In this document: positions 47,839 to 58,005 of the stretch, in pieces
How positions within the stretch are numbered: position 1 is the stretch's first letter
Layout: the number at the start of each line of letters is the position of its first letter
DNA from: Martelella mediterranea
Lineage (GTDB): Bacteria; Pseudomonadota; Alphaproteobacteria; Rhizobiales; Rhizobiaceae
Length of the DNA: 64,000 nt
Reading direction: 5' to 3'
Assembly (NCBI RefSeq): GCF_021021415.1
Contig: NZ_JAINWJ010000016.1
Coordinates: 1 to 64,000 of the forward strand
Translations under genes and position numbers: made by a program
The notes under the pieces: model-generated
What the model was told of the DNA's origin: nothing
The model's input: the letters and a program-made list of their open reading frames with translations, nothing else
Database searches by the model: none

Positions 47839-49167
47839 TCAGCGCCCGTTGGTGAGCTTTGCGATCGCGGCTTCCACTGTCATGGCGTCGCGCGCGCCGG
47901 TCTTGCGGTCCTTGAGTTCGACCTCGCCATTGGCGACGCCGCGCGGACCGACAACAACCTGGCTCGGAACGCCGATCAGGTCGGCGGTCGCGAACTTGCC
48001 CCCGGCGCGTTCGTCGGTATCGTCGTAGAGCACGTCCAGGCCGGCATTCTGCAAGGCCTCGTAGAGCTTCTCGCAGACCCCGTCGCAGGCCGCGTCACCG
48101 GCCTTCATGTTGATGATCACCGCATCGAACGGCGCCACCGAATCCGGCCAGATGATGCCGTTCTCGTCATGGGAGGCTTCGATGATGGCGGGAACAAGGC
48201 GCGTCGGGCCAATACCGTAGGAACCCATGTGGACGGGGTGCTCCTTGCCGTCCGGCCCCTGAACCTTGGCGCCCATGGGCTCGGAATATTTGGTGCCGAA
48301 ATAGAAGATATGGCCAACCTCGATGCCGCGCGCGGACAGGCGCTCGCCCTCCGGCAGCGCGTCGAAGGCGGCATCGTCATGCATCTCGTCGGTCGCCGCA
48401 TAGAGAGACGTCCACTTGTCGAAAATGCCCTTCAGCGCATCGACGCTGTCGAAATCGAGATCGGCGGGCGGAATGTCGAAATTGACGAAGTCGCGGTGGC
48501 AGAACACTTCGGATTCGCCGGTCTCGGCCAGAATGATGAATTCATGGCTGAGATTGCCGCCGATCGGGCCGGTATCGGCGCGCATCGGGATCGCACGCAG
48601 GCCGAGACGGTCGAAGGTCCTCAGATAGGCGGCGAACATCTTGCGGTAGGAATGCTCGGCGCCTTCCAGCGTCAGATCGAAGGAATAGGCGTCCTTCATC
48701 ATGAATTCGCGTGAACGCATCGTGCCGAAGCGCGGGCGGATCTCGTCGCGGAACTTCCACTGGATGTGGTAGAGGTTGAGCGGCAGATGCTTGTAGGACT
48801 TGATGTAGGAGCGGAAAATCTCCGTGATCATTTCCTCATTGGTGGGGCCGAACAGCATTGCCCGGTCCTGGCGGTCGGTGATCCGCAGCATTTCCTTGCC
48901 ATAGGCCTCGTAGCGGCCGCTTTCCATCCACAGATCGGCGGACTGCATGGTCGGCATCAAAAGCTCCACCGCGCCGGAGCGGTCCTGTTCCTCGCGGATG
49001 ATGCGGTTGACCTTGTCGAGAACGCGCTTGCCGAGCGGCAGCCAGGAATAGATGCCCTGCGAATGCTGGCGCACCATGCCGGCGCGCAACATCAATCGGT
49101 GCGAGACGATCTCCGCCTCCTTGGGATTCTCCTTCAGGATCGGCAGAAAATAACGGGAAAGACGCAT
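47839..49167 (-). CDS. proS: Prolyl-tRNA synthetase, short alphaproteobacterial type
   Basis: This gene encodes 442 residues. Class II motifs are seen: the motif 2 region [20 protein letters not shown], then MKDAYSFDL, and the motif 3 region [20 protein letters not shown]. The C-terminal anticodon-binding domain follows ([20 protein letters not shown]). The enzyme charges tRNA-Pro. The editing insertion between motifs 2 and 3 of the longer bacterial type is lacking, as is normal in this order. The start ATG 49167 follows a purine-rich stretch. The next gene downstream is lolC, 10 bases away, so proS-lolC-lolD form one operon. Confidence 0.96.
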   Translation of the reverse strand: MRLSRYFLPILKENPKEAEIVSHRLMLRAGMVRQHSQGIYSWLPLGKRVLDKVNRIIREEQDRSGAVELLMPTMQSADLWMESGRYEAYGKEMLRITDRQDRAMLFGPTNEEMITEIFRSYIKSYKHLPLNLYHIQWKFRDEIRPRFGTMRSREFMMKDAYSFDLTLEGAEHSYRKMFAAYLRTFDRLGLRAIPMRADTGPIGGNLSHEFIILAETGESEVFCHRDFVNFDIPPADLDFDSVDALKGIFDKWTSLYAATDEMHDDAAFDALPEGERLSARGIEVGHIFYFGTKYSEPMGAKVQGPDGKEHPVHMGSYGIGPTRLVPAIIEASHDENGIIWPDSVAPFDAVIINMKAGDAACDGVCEKLYEALQNAGLDVLYDDTDERAGGKFATADLIGVPSQVVVGPRGVANGEVELKDRKTGARDAMTVEAAIAKLTNGR

Positions 49168-49722
49168 GACAATCTGCTTTCTGGCTTATCCCGTTCAGTC
49201 GGGAATCATGGGGCAAATCAGGTTTGTTCCGGCCCCTTTTAACGGGTTGCGAACGAGAATCAAAGCGGGGATACGCGGCTGAAAAAGGATGATTTAATGG
49301 TCGCCATGGGGAGCGGCCGGAAAATGTCAACCACATGCAACGTTGCAGAATGCACAAACCTGTTTGTCAAACGTAAAAACTTCTCCCACTGTCGCAAAAA
49401 TGCAAAATAAGGGATGACAAGGCCCAATCATTGGGCTAGGTTGAGCCCATAAAACAGGCAGGGAGCTTAAATCTTTGCCTTTTATTCGCGGTAAAGTCTT
49501 GGGAGGATCGATCTTGGCGCGCTTTGCGCAGCCCCGGCAACGGAACAGATCACGCGATACTTGAAAAACAGGGCCTTTGGCCTTGTTTTTTTTTGGCTTT
49601 CAGAAACCGGGCTCCCCTTAAGCCTTTGTTGACCACCGCAACGGGAAGTTGCGGCGCGTCCTTGACCCTGCACGGCGCCTGCACGACAAGAACGGTTCCG
49701 AGCATCCTGTCGAGGCCCCGTT
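49168..49722. other. Divergent intergenic region between proS and an OMP gene
   Basis: No gene is supported. A hairpin GCCCAA-TCA-TTGGGC lies at 49422-49436. The AT-rich stretch 49345-49420, including TTGTCAAACG, is a candidate promoter zone for proS on the minus strand. A run of T at 49585-49595 could be part of a weak terminator or a spacer before the OMP gene. Confidence 0.5.
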
Positions 49723-50337
49723 TTGAGCCGTTTTCCGCACGTCGCCCTTCTTTCTGTCGCCCTGCCCCTCGCCACGGCCACGCAAGTCCGCGCGGCGGAG
49801 TTGTCCGACCTCTTCTATCTCGACGTTTCCGGCGGGCCGGCGGCGTTGATGCTGCACATGAATGACGACGCGATGGACGATCTGATCGCCAACACCTATT
49901 GGGGCATAGACGGGCGGCTGGGCATCTGCAGCGAGGGTCCGTTCAATATCTGCGCCGGCATTACCGGGTTTTCGAGCCTCGGCAGCACGTCCGCGAGCCT
50001 GTCACAGCGCTACGGGACCGGCACCAGCGAAACCCGGTTCTCCTCGATCGGCGGCTATGTCCAGGGCAAGGCCAATCTCGGCGTTGTCACCATCTCCCCG
50101 TTCGCGGGCTACCGGCAGCTTTACGGCACGGTCGAAACCAGCTCATCGCGCTTCGGCTATCAGAGCGAGGATATCGATACCGGCGCCCTGTTCGGCGGGT
50201 TGGAAACCAGCATCAAATTCATACCGACCGGCCTGGAACTCGGCGCCCGCATCGAATATGGCGCCTCCACGGACGACGCGGCGGCCGACGATTTCGACTA
50301 CGGCCTCGGCAGCGCCTTCCTGCGCTACAAATTCTAG
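49723..50337 (+). CDS. Outer-membrane beta-barrel-like protein
   Basis: This gene encodes 204 residues starting at TTG 49723. A signal peptide is clear (FPHVALLSVALPLATATQVR, cleavage near RAAEL). The mature part shows alternating hydrophobic strands with aromatic girdles (GYVQGKANLGVVTISPFAGY, TGLELGARIEYG) and terminates in YKF, the classic C-terminal Phe of barrel proteins. The family is not recognised. Length suggests an eight-stranded barrel. The start codon is not certain. Confidence 0.75.
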   Translation: MSRFPHVALLSVALPLATATQVRAAELSDLFYLDVSGGPAALMLHMNDDAMDDLIANTYWGIDGRLGICSEGPFNICAGITGFSSLGSTSASLSQRYGTGTSETRFSSIGGYVQGKANLGVVTISPFAGYRQLYGTVETSSSRFGYQSEDIDTGALFGGLETSIKFIPTGLELGARIEYGASTDDAAADDFDYGLGSAFLRYKF

Positions 50338-50404
50338 CTAACGCCGGCCAAGCGTAGTGACCGATCCTGCGAGGACGCCCTGGTGGATCGAAATTCGTAA
50401 AACC

Positions 50405-51094
50405 CTACTGCAGATTTCTCAGTCTCGGCAGATCGCGAATGTCGACAAAATTATACCCGATGGTCACGACGCCACTCGCCTCAAGCTCCTTGAGCACTTT
50501 GTGGACGCTCTGTCGGGAAACACTCAGCATTGCGGCGATATCATATTGATTGATCGCGATCTGTGCTCGCTCCATCTGTTCGGGACCAAACTGGTCTATA
50601 TAGGTCATCAGGCACCGCGCCACGCGAGCGGTAAGGTTGCCGGGCGCGAAGCGATTGAATGATATCAGTGACATGCGAACGCGCTGGCACATCAATTGAA
50701 GCATTGCCTTTGTCAGTTGCAGGTCAGAGAAGATGAAATCCCTGAACTGTCCGGCCGGCACGAAAATGGCCGTGCTCTCGCCATTCCAGGCAGCATAATG
50801 GTTCGGGTTCTTGCCATCGAGCACCGACAGGAGCCCGAAGACGTCGCCAGCCATCAGATCGCCGGACAGAAACCGCTCTCCGTTTTCGGCGATATTCTCC
50901 AGCCTGACGCTGCCGCGAATAATGAAATAAATCCCATCCATGGGGGCGCTGGGCGTGGCGATTGTCTGACGATTTACAAATTTCTTGACAGAGGCAATCG
51001 TTGCGAGGCGCTCCTTCTGCTCCGCGGTCATGCCGGCCAGAAAGTTATGCGTGTCGCTGAATTCCTTGAAAAGCTGGGTAACATTTCCTGCCAT
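50405..51094 (-). CDS. Crp/Fnr-family transcription regulator
   Basis: This gene encodes 229 residues. Residues ~15-130 form a cyclic-nucleotide-binding-type beta-roll (YFIIRGSVRLENIAENGERF, GDLMAGDVFGLLSVLDG). The C-terminal helix-turn-helix is NQYDIAAMLSVSRQSVHKVL. There is no N-terminal cysteine cluster, so it is not an oxygen-sensing Fnr. The gene lies 117 bp downstream of the TRAP transporter genes on the same strand, and it may control them. The inducer is unknown. Confidence 0.88.
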   Translation of the reverse strand: MAGNVTQLFKEFSDTHNFLAGMTAEQKERLATIASVKKFVNRQTIATPSAPMDGIYFIIRGSVRLENIAENGERFLSGDLMAGDVFGLLSVLDGKNPNHYAAWNGESTAIFVPAGQFRDFIFSDLQLTKAMLQLMCQRVRMSLISFNRFAPGNLTARVARCLMTYIDQFGPEQMERAQIAINQYDIAAMLSVSRQSVHKVLKELEASGVVTIGYNFVDIRDLPRLRNLQ

Positions 51095-51211
51095 GGTGGC
51101 TCTCCCTCGGGGCGGGCCGGGCCAAGCCGGTCCACGGGAGAATGTAACAATACATACAATCCCGCAACCGGTATTCCTTCAGCCAAGCATTGGACGGCGC
51201 AACGAAGCGCC

Positions 51212-52477
51212 TTAACGCGCGTTGACCAGCGCCATTGCGATCCAGGGCTGGAAGGTCACCAGCAGCAGGCACACGATCATCAGCAGCACAAAAGGAATGG
51301 CCGCGCGACAGACGACGCCGAAATTTTCCTTGAACGCCGTCATCGCCACAATCAGGTTCAGCCCGAGCGGCGGGGTCAGGATACCGATTTCCAGGTTCAG
51401 AACAATGATAACGCCCAGATGCGTGCTGCCGACGCCATAGGCCTCGGCAAGCGGTTTCAAGAGCGGCGCTGTGATTGCGATCGATGACGCCGTATCCATG
51501 AAACAGCCGATGATCAGCAGCATCAGATTGGTCAGCAGCAGGAACACGGCCTCGTTCTGCACATGGTCGGTCATGAAGGCGATGATCTGTTGCGGGATAC
51601 GGTGTTCGGCGAGGAGCAGGTTCAAGGAGACCGCAACGGCGATCAACGGGAACAGCGCCCCGACCAGCTTCGCCGATTCTACGCAGATATGGATATAGTC
51701 TCGCGATTTCAGCTCCCGAAAGAACAGCACCTCGACCAGGAGCGCATAAAGAAGCGCAACGGCGGCGGCTTCGTTGGGGGAATAATAGCCGCTGTAGATT
51801 CCGCCCAGCAGAATGGCCGGCATCAGCAAGGCGGGAATGCCCCGAAACAGGGCCTGCCCCAGATCGGCCGTGCTGAACCGCGCGCGCGGTATCGACCAGT
51901 TCACCGCAACGGCATAAATCGAAAATACACCGGTCAGCAGCAGTCCCGGCCCGATGCCAGCCAGAAACAGGTCAGAAATATTGCTGTCGGTGACAACACC
52001 ATACAGGATCATCGGCAAGGATGGCGGAATGACGATTCCCAGCGTCCCGCCAGCGCACAACGCCCCGATCGCGAAAGACCGCGAATAGCCGTTCGCGGTC
52101 AGCGCCGGATACAATACCGATCCCACTGCCAGCATGGTCACGATGGAAGAGCCTGAAATTGCCGAAAACACCGCACAGGACAAAATCGTGGCCACCGCGA
52201 GACCGCCAGGGATAGGACGTGTCAGGGCAGTCATCACAGCCACAAGCCGCGCGGCGATGCTGCCGCGGCTCATGACCGCGCCCACCAGGATGAACAGGGG
52301 CACGGACAGCAGCAACTCGCGGTCCATCGTGGCCCACATGTCCTGCAGGAAATATTCCAGCGCGCCTCCGCCCCAGATAAGCTGGGCGGAAGCCGCGACG
52401 AACATCAGGACCAGCACCAGTTCGACCCGAAGGATCAGAAGCAGGATCGCGACCCCGAGAAGCAGCAGGGCCATCAT
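51212..52477 (-). CDS. dctM: TRAP transporter large permease (DctM)
   Basis: This gene encodes 421 residues with about 12 membrane helices. Typical DctM motifs are LILVGAVMSRGSIAARLVAV, FSAISGSSIVTMLAVGSVLY, IGALCAGGTLGIVIPPSLPM, and GVIIVLNLEIGILTPPLGLN near the C-terminus. It moves an organic acid with sodium or proton symport together with the small permease, whose gene overlaps its start by 4 bases. The substrate cannot be told from the sequence. Confidence 0.94.
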   Translation of the reverse strand: MMALLLLGVAILLLILRVELVLVLMFVAASAQLIWGGGALEYFLQDMWATMDRELLLSVPLFILVGAVMSRGSIAARLVAVMTALTRPIPGGLAVATILSCAVFSAISGSSIVTMLAVGSVLYPALTANGYSRSFAIGALCAGGTLGIVIPPSLPMILYGVVTDSNISDLFLAGIGPGLLLTGVFSIYAVAVNWSIPRARFSTADLGQALFRGIPALLMPAILLGGIYSGYYSPNEAAAVALLYALLVEVLFFRELKSRDYIHICVESAKLVGALFPLIAVAVSLNLLLAEHRIPQQIIAFMTDHVQNEAVFLLLTNLMLLIIGCFMDTASSIAITAPLLKPLAEAYGVGSTHLGVIIVLNLEIGILTPPLGLNLIVAMTAFKENFGVVCRAAIPFVLLMIVCLLLVTFQPWIAMALVNAR

Positions 52478-52977
52478 TCCAACCGCTCCTCTTCCACAGG
52501 GTTCAATTCATCAAACGTCGCATAGATCAGATGGCGAAGCGCCGAGAGCACAAAGGCCACGGGCAGGACCAGTTGAACCGGCCAGACCAGCCACCCCAGT
52601 GTGAGATCGCGCTCCCCGATCATGCGGGAAAAGGACACCATATCGATGGCGCCCCACGCCAAAAACAGAAGGATAGCCGCCGAGGCCACCCGTCCGACCC
52701 GCCGCGCGGGCGCTTCGGCGCGGCCCTGCGTGACGAAATCAAGAAACCGGGGCCGCAGATGCGCGCCGCTGGCAGTCGCCAGACCGAAGCCCGCCATGGC
52801 GCAGAAGATCAGGGCGTAAACGGCAAACTTGGAGGAACCGAACAGACCGTGCGCAAAAACCTCCCGTCCGATGACATCCAGGGACAGGGCAGCCAGCACG
52901 GCTGAAAAGGCCAGGACGACGATCGCTTTCTCGATAATCGATACGGCATTCAGAAAACGTCGGGCCATGAGGATCAT
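52474..52977 (-). CDS. dctQ: TRAP transporter small permease (DctQ)
   Basis: This gene encodes 167 residues with four membrane helices, for example KAIVVLAFSAVLAALSLDVI and SAAILLFLAWGAIDMVSFSR. The motif SLDVIGREVFAHGLFGSSKF is the DctQ signature region. It forms a complex with DctM. The gene lies 70 bp after the binding-protein gene and overlaps dctM by ATGA. Confidence 0.9.
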   Translation of the reverse strand: MILMARRFLNAVSIIEKAIVVLAFSAVLAALSLDVIGREVFAHGLFGSSKFAVYALIFCAMAGFGLATASGAHLRPRFLDFVTQGRAEAPARRVGRVASAAILLFLAWGAIDMVSFSRMIGERDLTLGWLVWPVQLVLPVAFVLSALRHLIYATFDELNPVEEERLE

Positions 52978-53047
52978 AGGGGTCTTCTTTTTAGGAAACG
53001 AAAGGGGACGCGCCTTTCGGAGCGCCGCCTGTTTTCGGTTTCAAGCG

Positions 53048-54046
53048 TTATGATCCACAATCTGATTTCGCGTTCTGAATAGCTTCGAAGAAACCGGCGG
53101 CATCGCCGCCCAATTCTCCCAGGGATTTGTCCCAGGTGGCGCGCGCGGCGTCCCTCCAGAGTTGCTGCTGATCTGGCGTCAGTTGAACGATGGTGCCGCC
53201 GGCCTGCTGCAGCCTGTCCGCCATCGTTTTTTCAAATGCCTCGATTTCTTCTAGTTTCGCACCGAATTCCAGCACCGAAAGAGCGCCGGTCAAAGCGGCC
53301 TTTTGCTGATCATCGAGCTTTGCCCAGGTTCGCGGAGACACGATCACCGCTCCCAGGCTGAAGAGCACGTTCGCCCGGGTGAAGACCGGCAGCGTCTGCG
53401 TCAATCCGGACGCCATTGCATAGGTCAACCCGAAATTCACCGAATCGACCAGGTGGGTGCTTGCAGCAGACGGGGTGTCTTCGGCCGGTAGCGGCAAGGG
53501 TGTGGCGCCGATCGACTGGAAGAAATTGATCGATGGCTTGGAGGGCGCGCTGCGCACTTTCTTCCCCTTCAGCAGATCCGGCGACAGCAGCGGCTCTGAA
53601 GCAAACATGGCCTGATACTCGACAGGCGAAAAGGTCAACAAGTGAAACTTCCTGCCCGCTGCCTCCTGGGCGGTATCGGTCAGCTTCGGCACCGCGCACA
53701 CGACTTGTTCGTCGCTGTCGAAAAGGAAAGGAAGCATGAGAGCATCGAGTTCCGGCACAACGCCGGAAAGAACAGGCAGCGAACCGGACCACATGTCGAT
53801 CCGTCCGCTCAAAGCACTTGTCAGGGTGTCACCCATCGACCCCAACTGCCCGGCGTAGAATATCTCTATCTTGACCTGCCCGCCGGATAGCTCGTCAACC
53901 TTTTGGACATAGGCCTGAGTCTGCTTGGCCCAGACCGTCGCGTCAAGCGCGCCCGTCGCCAGTTTCAGCGTCACCGGTTCGGCCTGGGCAGCTGTCGCCG
54001 CGCAGGTGAGAAGGACAGCCAGCAGCCCCTTGAAAGAAATCCTCAT
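53048..54046 (-). CDS. dctP: TRAP transporter substrate-binding protein (DctP)
   Basis: This gene encodes 332 residues. A signal peptide (RISFKGLLAVLLTCAATAAQ, cleavage near AQA-EP) precedes the DctP domain: YVQKVDELSGGQVKIEIFYA, GQLGSMGDTLTSALSGRIDM and KKVRSAPSKPSINFFQSIGA. The conserved Arg in KKVRSAP normally binds the carboxylate of the ligand. The protein delivers the substrate from the periplasm to DctQM. It is the first gene of the operon. Confidence 0.93.
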   Translation of the reverse strand: MRISFKGLLAVLLTCAATAAQAEPVTLKLATGALDATVWAKQTQAYVQKVDELSGGQVKIEIFYAGQLGSMGDTLTSALSGRIDMWSGSLPVLSGVVPELDALMLPFLFDSDEQVVCAVPKLTDTAQEAAGRKFHLLTFSPVEYQAMFASEPLLSPDLLKGKKVRSAPSKPSINFFQSIGATPLPLPAEDTPSAASTHLVDSVNFGLTYAMASGLTQTLPVFTRANVLFSLGAVIVSPRTWAKLDDQQKAALTGALSVLEFGAKLEEIEAFEKTMADRLQQAGGTIVQLTPDQQQLWRDAARATWDKSLGELGGDAAGFFEAIQNAKSDCGS

Positions 54047-54434
54047 CGACCTCCCCTTGATGATTCGTTCGATTAATCAGTCTAACCGCAGTCTTTGCGA
54101 GGATTGTCCAAATTTTTACGATCACTTCCATTTAGCGTTCCGTGATCGCGCAACGGACGGGTTCAGCTCTCAGATCGCACTGGCGTTTCCTTAAGCACAG
54201 AATCCCAGCCATGCCTTGCTTTTGCCTCCGAAATGGACAAAACATTCCCATTAGAAATACGGGATAGATATGCGGCTCGCGGACCTGCCCTGCATGTCTC
54301 CTGGACGCACGTGGGCTATGAAGCGATCAAATGCACGCTCGACTGCATTAAAGCGAAAGATGATGTGCCCCGCGCACAAAAGTTAAAGTGCGGCCGGTTG
54401 GCGTTTTCGCCCCGGCCGGGGAAAGGAATAAGAC
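54047..54434. other. Divergent intergenic region dctP / surA-like
   Basis: No gene is supported. The interval must hold the promoters of both divergent operons. AGATAAT-like and TTGCGA-like elements occur but cannot be assigned. AAAGGAATAAG immediately before 54435 is the ribosome site of the surA-like gene. In related genomes lptD lies on this side of surA, but it is absent here. Confidence 0.5.
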
Positions 54435-55388
54435 ATGAACGCCGCCAGATTTACCGTGAATGCCTTTGCCGCTGCCGTGATCGCGACCGCATCGATCTTC
54501 GGCGTGCCTGCCCAGACGGCTTTCGCCAGGACCGTCGATATCGAGGTGATCGTCAACAATGTGCCGATCACCAACGACGATATCGCCAAGCGCAAGGCCC
54601 TGCTGCGGCTGATGGGCACCAAGGGCGCGACCGACGCCAAGGCGCGCGAGGCGATGATCGACCAGGCGCTGAAACAGTCCGAAATCGCGTTCCGCGGCGC
54701 CTCCGTCACCCAGACGGAAGTCGATGACGCCTTTCAGAACTTCGCCAATGGCAACAACATGTCCGTCGCCCAGATGAGCAGCATTCTTAACCAGGCCGGC
54801 GTCGGGGTCGATCACTTCAAGTTCTTCATCGCCGTCAGCATGAGCTGGGGCCAGCTCCTGCGCGCCCGCTATGGCGCCAACACGCTGCTTTCCGACGACG
54901 AGTTCATCCCGCAGCTTGAAGAGGCCGAAAAAGAAGGCAAGAAGCCTGAAACCACCGAGTACCTGCTGAAGCGGATCGTCTTCGTGGTGCCGGAAAAGGA
55001 GCGCGGCTCGCTGCTGGCCAAGCGCAAGCGCGAAGCCGAAGCCGCGCGCAAGAAGTTCCCCGGCTGCGATCAGGCGATCCCGTTTGCCGCGTCCATGAAC
55101 GATGTGACCGTGCTCGATCTCGGCCGCTTCCTTGAGCCGCAACTGCCGGCCCAGTGGAAGGATCCGGTGATCAAGTCCAGCGGCGACACCACCTCCGTCA
55201 TCACCACGCCGGTGGGCGCGGAGTTCCTGGCCGTGTGCGAGCGCAAGACCGCCAGCGACGACTATGCCGCCCGGCTGGTGCTGAGCAACAAGGAGGATTC
55301 CGCCGAGATGGACACGGACGCCGAAAGCGAGAAGTATCTCGAGGAATTGCGGGACAAGGCGCAGATCGTCACCCCGGGCAAGTCGTAA
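54435..55388 (+). CDS. SurA-like periplasmic chaperone
   Basis: This gene encodes 317 residues. A signal peptide (AAVIATASIFGVPAQTAFAR) precedes a SurA N-terminal-type domain (DIEVIVNNVPITNDDIAKRK, LMGTKGATDAKAREAMIDQA, GVGVDHFKFFIAVSMSWGQL). The C-terminal part could be one degenerate PPIase unit (EYLLKRIVFVVPEKERGSLL, FAASMNDVTVLDLGRFLEPQ). It assists the folding of outer-membrane proteins. The neighbours pdxA and ksgA downstream agree with the order's standard cluster. Compared with E. coli SurA it lacks a clear second PPIase domain. Confidence 0.87.
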   Translation: MNAARFTVNAFAAAVIATASIFGVPAQTAFARTVDIEVIVNNVPITNDDIAKRKALLRLMGTKGATDAKAREAMIDQALKQSEIAFRGASVTQTEVDDAFQNFANGNNMSVAQMSSILNQAGVGVDHFKFFIAVSMSWGQLLRARYGANTLLSDDEFIPQLEEAEKEGKKPETTEYLLKRIVFVVPEKERGSLLAKRKREAEAARKKFPGCDQAIPFAASMNDVTVLDLGRFLEPQLPAQWKDPVIKSSGDTTSVITTPVGAEFLAVCERKTASDDYAARLVLSNKEDSAEMDTDAESEKYLEELRDKAQIVTPGKS

Positions 55389-55391
55389 TCC

Positions 55392-56408
55392 TTGGCAACG
55401 GACACCGTAAAACCGCTGGCGCTGACACAGGGTGATCCTGCCGGCATCGGCCCCGAGATCGCCCTGAAGGCATGGCAGAGACGCGGCGAGAGCGGCCTGC
55501 CGCCCTTCATCTATCTCGGCGATCCGCGCATTCTTGCCGCACGCGCGGAAATGCTCGGCCTTGATATTCCGATCGAGATCACCGCGCCGGAGGCAGCGCT
55601 TGAGCGGTTCGGCGAGACTCTGCCCGTGTTCGCGATCGACACCGCGCTCACCGCCGCTCCCGGCAAACCCGATCCCGCGACCGGAGAAGGCACCATCGCG
55701 GCGATAGAGACGGCAGTGAAGCTCACCATACGCGGCAAGACGAGCGCCGTGGTCACCAATCCGATCGCCAAATCGGTACTCTACAGCGCCGGCTTCAAGC
55801 ATCCGGGCCATACCGAGTTCCTCGCCGCCCTTGCCGGGCGCGAGACCGGAAAGGCCGTGCGCCCGGTGATGATGCTCGCCTGCCCGGCGTTGCGGGTGGT
55901 GCCGGTCACGATCCATATTCCGCTGAAGGACGTGCCGGCCGCGCTTGATGAGGCCATGATCGTCGATACGATCCGCATCACGGCGCAAGAGCTCAAATCC
56001 CGCTTCGGCCTTGCCGCGCCGCGCCTCGCCGTCGCCGGCCTCAATCCCCATGCCGGGGAGCAGGGCACGATCGGCCGCGAGGACGAGGAAATCGTGCGGC
56101 CCGCGCTTGAGCGCCTGCGCGCCGATGGCATCGATGTCGTCGGCCCCCTGCCCGCCGACACCATGTTCCACGCCGCCGCCCGCGCCCGCTACGATGCGGC
56201 AATCTGCATGTATCACGACCAGGCGCTGATACCGGTGAAGACGCTCGGCTTCGAGGCCGGCGTCAACGTGACGCTCGGCCTGCCCTTCGTGCGCACCTCG
56301 CCGAACCACGGCACGGCCTTCGATATCGCCGACAGGGGTATTGCCGATCCGACCAGCCTGGAGGAGGCGCTGAAGCTCGCGGCGCGGCTTTCGGTAAACG
56401 CCGCATGA
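55392..56408 (+). CDS. pdxA: 4-hydroxythreonine-4-phosphate dehydrogenase PdxA
   Basis: This gene encodes 338 residues. TTG 55392 is the only start that retains the N-terminus [20 protein letters not shown]. The metal and substrate sites are seen in [31 protein letters not shown], and [20 protein letters not shown] with [20 protein letters not shown]. The enzyme acts in pyridoxal phosphate synthesis. The gap to the surA-like gene is three bases, and the stop overlaps ksgA by ATGA. Confidence 0.96.
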   Translation: MATDTVKPLALTQGDPAGIGPEIALKAWQRRGESGLPPFIYLGDPRILAARAEMLGLDIPIEITAPEAALERFGETLPVFAIDTALTAAPGKPDPATGEGTIAAIETAVKLTIRGKTSAVVTNPIAKSVLYSAGFKHPGHTEFLAALAGRETGKAVRPVMMLACPALRVVPVTIHIPLKDVPAALDEAMIVDTIRITAQELKSRFGLAAPRLAVAGLNPHAGEQGTIGREDEEIVRPALERLRADGIDVVGPLPADTMFHAAARARYDAAICMYHDQALIPVKTLGFEAGVNVTLGLPFVRTSPNHGTAFDIADRGIADPTSLEEALKLAARLSVNAA

Positions 56409-57232
56409 GCCAGATCGACGACCTGCCGCCGCTGCGCGAAGTTCTTGCCGCCCATGATCTCGACGCGAAGAAATCCCTAGGCCAGAATTTTCTGCTCGAT
56501 CTCAACCTCACCCAGAAGATTGCCCGCACCGCCGGCGATCTTGAAGGCGCCCATGTCATCGAGGTCGGCCCCGGCCCCGGCGGGCTGACGCGCGCCATCC
56601 TCTCGCTCGGCGCAGAGAAGCTCACCGTCATCGAACGCGACGAGCGCTGCCTGCCGGCGCTGGAGGAAATCGCCTCACACTATCCGGGTCGGCTGGAGAT
56701 CATCAGCGGCGATGCGCTGAAGACGGATTTCGCGGCGCTTGCCGGTGAACGCCCGGTCAGGATCATCTCCAACCTGCCCTATAATGTCGGCACCCAGCTT
56801 CTGGTGAACTGGCTGCTGCCGCGCGCATGGCCGCCCTACTGGCAATCGCTGACGCTGATGTTCCAGAAGGAAGTCGCCCAGCGCATCGTCGCGAAAGCCG
56901 GCGACAATCACTATGGCAGGCTCGGCGTTCTGGCCGGATGGCGGACCGAGGCGCGGATCGCCTTCGACGTGCCGCCGCAGGCCTTCACCCCGCCGCCCAA
57001 GGTGACCTCCAGCGTGGTGCACCTCACGCCCCGCGCCGAACCGCTTCCTGTGGCAGCCTCGGCCCTTGCAAAGGTGACGCAAGCCGCATTCGGCCAGCGC
57101 CGCAAGATGCTGCGCCAGAGCCTCAAGAGCCTCGGCGGCGAAGCGCTGCTCGCCAAGGCCGGCATCGATCCGACGCGCCGCGCCGAGACGCTCAGCATCG
57201 CGGAATTCTGCGAGCTTGCCCGAAATCTTTAG
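56405..57232 (+). CDS. ksgA: 16S rRNA dimethyladenosine transferase KsgA
   Basis: This gene encodes 275 residues. [20 protein letters not shown] stands at the N-terminus, AdoMet motif I is [16 protein letters not shown], and the catalytic motif IV is [13 protein letters not shown]. The C-terminal RNA-binding part follows. It dimethylates two adjacent adenines near the 3' end of 16S rRNA in small-subunit maturation. Its last four bases overlap the convergent recO end. Confidence 0.97.
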   Translation: MSQIDDLPPLREVLAAHDLDAKKSLGQNFLLDLNLTQKIARTAGDLEGAHVIEVGPGPGGLTRAILSLGAEKLTVIERDERCLPALEEIASHYPGRLEIISGDALKTDFAALAGERPVRIISNLPYNVGTQLLVNWLLPRAWPPYWQSLTLMFQKEVAQRIVAKAGDNHYGRLGVLAGWRTEARIAFDVPPQAFTPPPKVTSSVVHLTPRAEPLPVAASALAKVTQAAFGQRRKMLRQSLKSLGGEALLAKAGIDPTRRAETLSIAEFCELARNL

Positions 57233-57984
57233 CGAATCTGATGTTCGGTAGAGGCAGCGTCGAGCGCCTTAAGCGTGGCCTGGATGAAGCTTTCGCGCGC
57301 CGTGTCCGGCTTCAGGCCGCGCGGCTCGTAGACGTGGCGGTTCAGGAAAAATCCGGTCAGCCGGAAGCCGGCTTCCAGATCGGCCCGGTCGGCCGCTTCG
57401 TTCATGTCCGGTCGCAGAAACATCGGCAGCGCCAGCATGCGGTCGGCATAGGGTGTTCCGGCTGCGTTTGAGACCGCCCGGCCGGACTTGGGCGACACAT
57501 AGGCAAGGTCCGTCGTCACCCCGCTCGCCGCGCATTGGGCGAGATCGAGGCCGAAGCCGAGTTCGTTGAGCAGCGCGAGTTCGAAGCGCACGAACAGCTC
57601 GCCGGCGGCGCTGGCGTCATCGAGATGGGCGATGATCACCTCCATCGCCGCGCAGAGATGACGGTGAGGATCACGCTCCGGCAACAGCCGCAGCAGTGAA
57701 GCCATCGCCTGGACGCCGTGCAGCGCCGGCGCCGAAAGCATCAGCAGCGCCGCCCTCTGCTCGATCGGTTCGACCCGGAATTCGCCGAGATGCTCGGACA
57801 GCCGCGCGCGCCAGTGGAGCGAAACCCGGTTGCCCGGCTGCAGCACCGGGCGCATGGTCCGTGACCGACCGCCGCGCACCATGCCGAGATGGCGGCCGTG
57901 ATCCACTGTCATCACCTCGGCGATCACGCTGGTCTCGCCATGGCGGCGGCTTCCCAGAACAATGCCCTCATCCTGCCATTCCAA
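57229..57984 (-). CDS. recO: DNA repair protein RecO
   Basis: This gene encodes 251 residues. The N-terminal OB fold is visible ([40 protein letters not shown]), followed by a helical C-terminal domain ([20 protein letters not shown]). RecO helps to load RecA on SSB-coated single strands. It is the last gene of the lepB-rnc-era-recO series on the minus strand, 21 bases after era. Confidence 0.95.
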   Translation of the reverse strand: MEWQDEGIVLGSRRHGETSVIAEVMTVDHGRHLGMVRGGRSRTMRPVLQPGNRVSLHWRARLSEHLGEFRVEPIEQRAALLMLSAPALHGVQAMASLLRLLPERDPHRHLCAAMEVIIAHLDDASAAGELFVRFELALLNELGFGLDLAQCAASGVTTDLAYVSPKSGRAVSNAAGTPYADRMLALPMFLRPDMNEAADRADLEAGFRLTGFFLNRHVYEPRGLKPDTARESFIQATLKALDAASTEHQIR

Positions 57985-58005
57985 GGTGCTGCGTCTCCCG
58001 ACGGA

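Noticed and set aside
54348-56309. Long minus-strand frame opposite the surA-like gene and pdxA
   Set aside because: The sense strand encodes well-recognised proteins with good starts. The antisense product is composition-biased.
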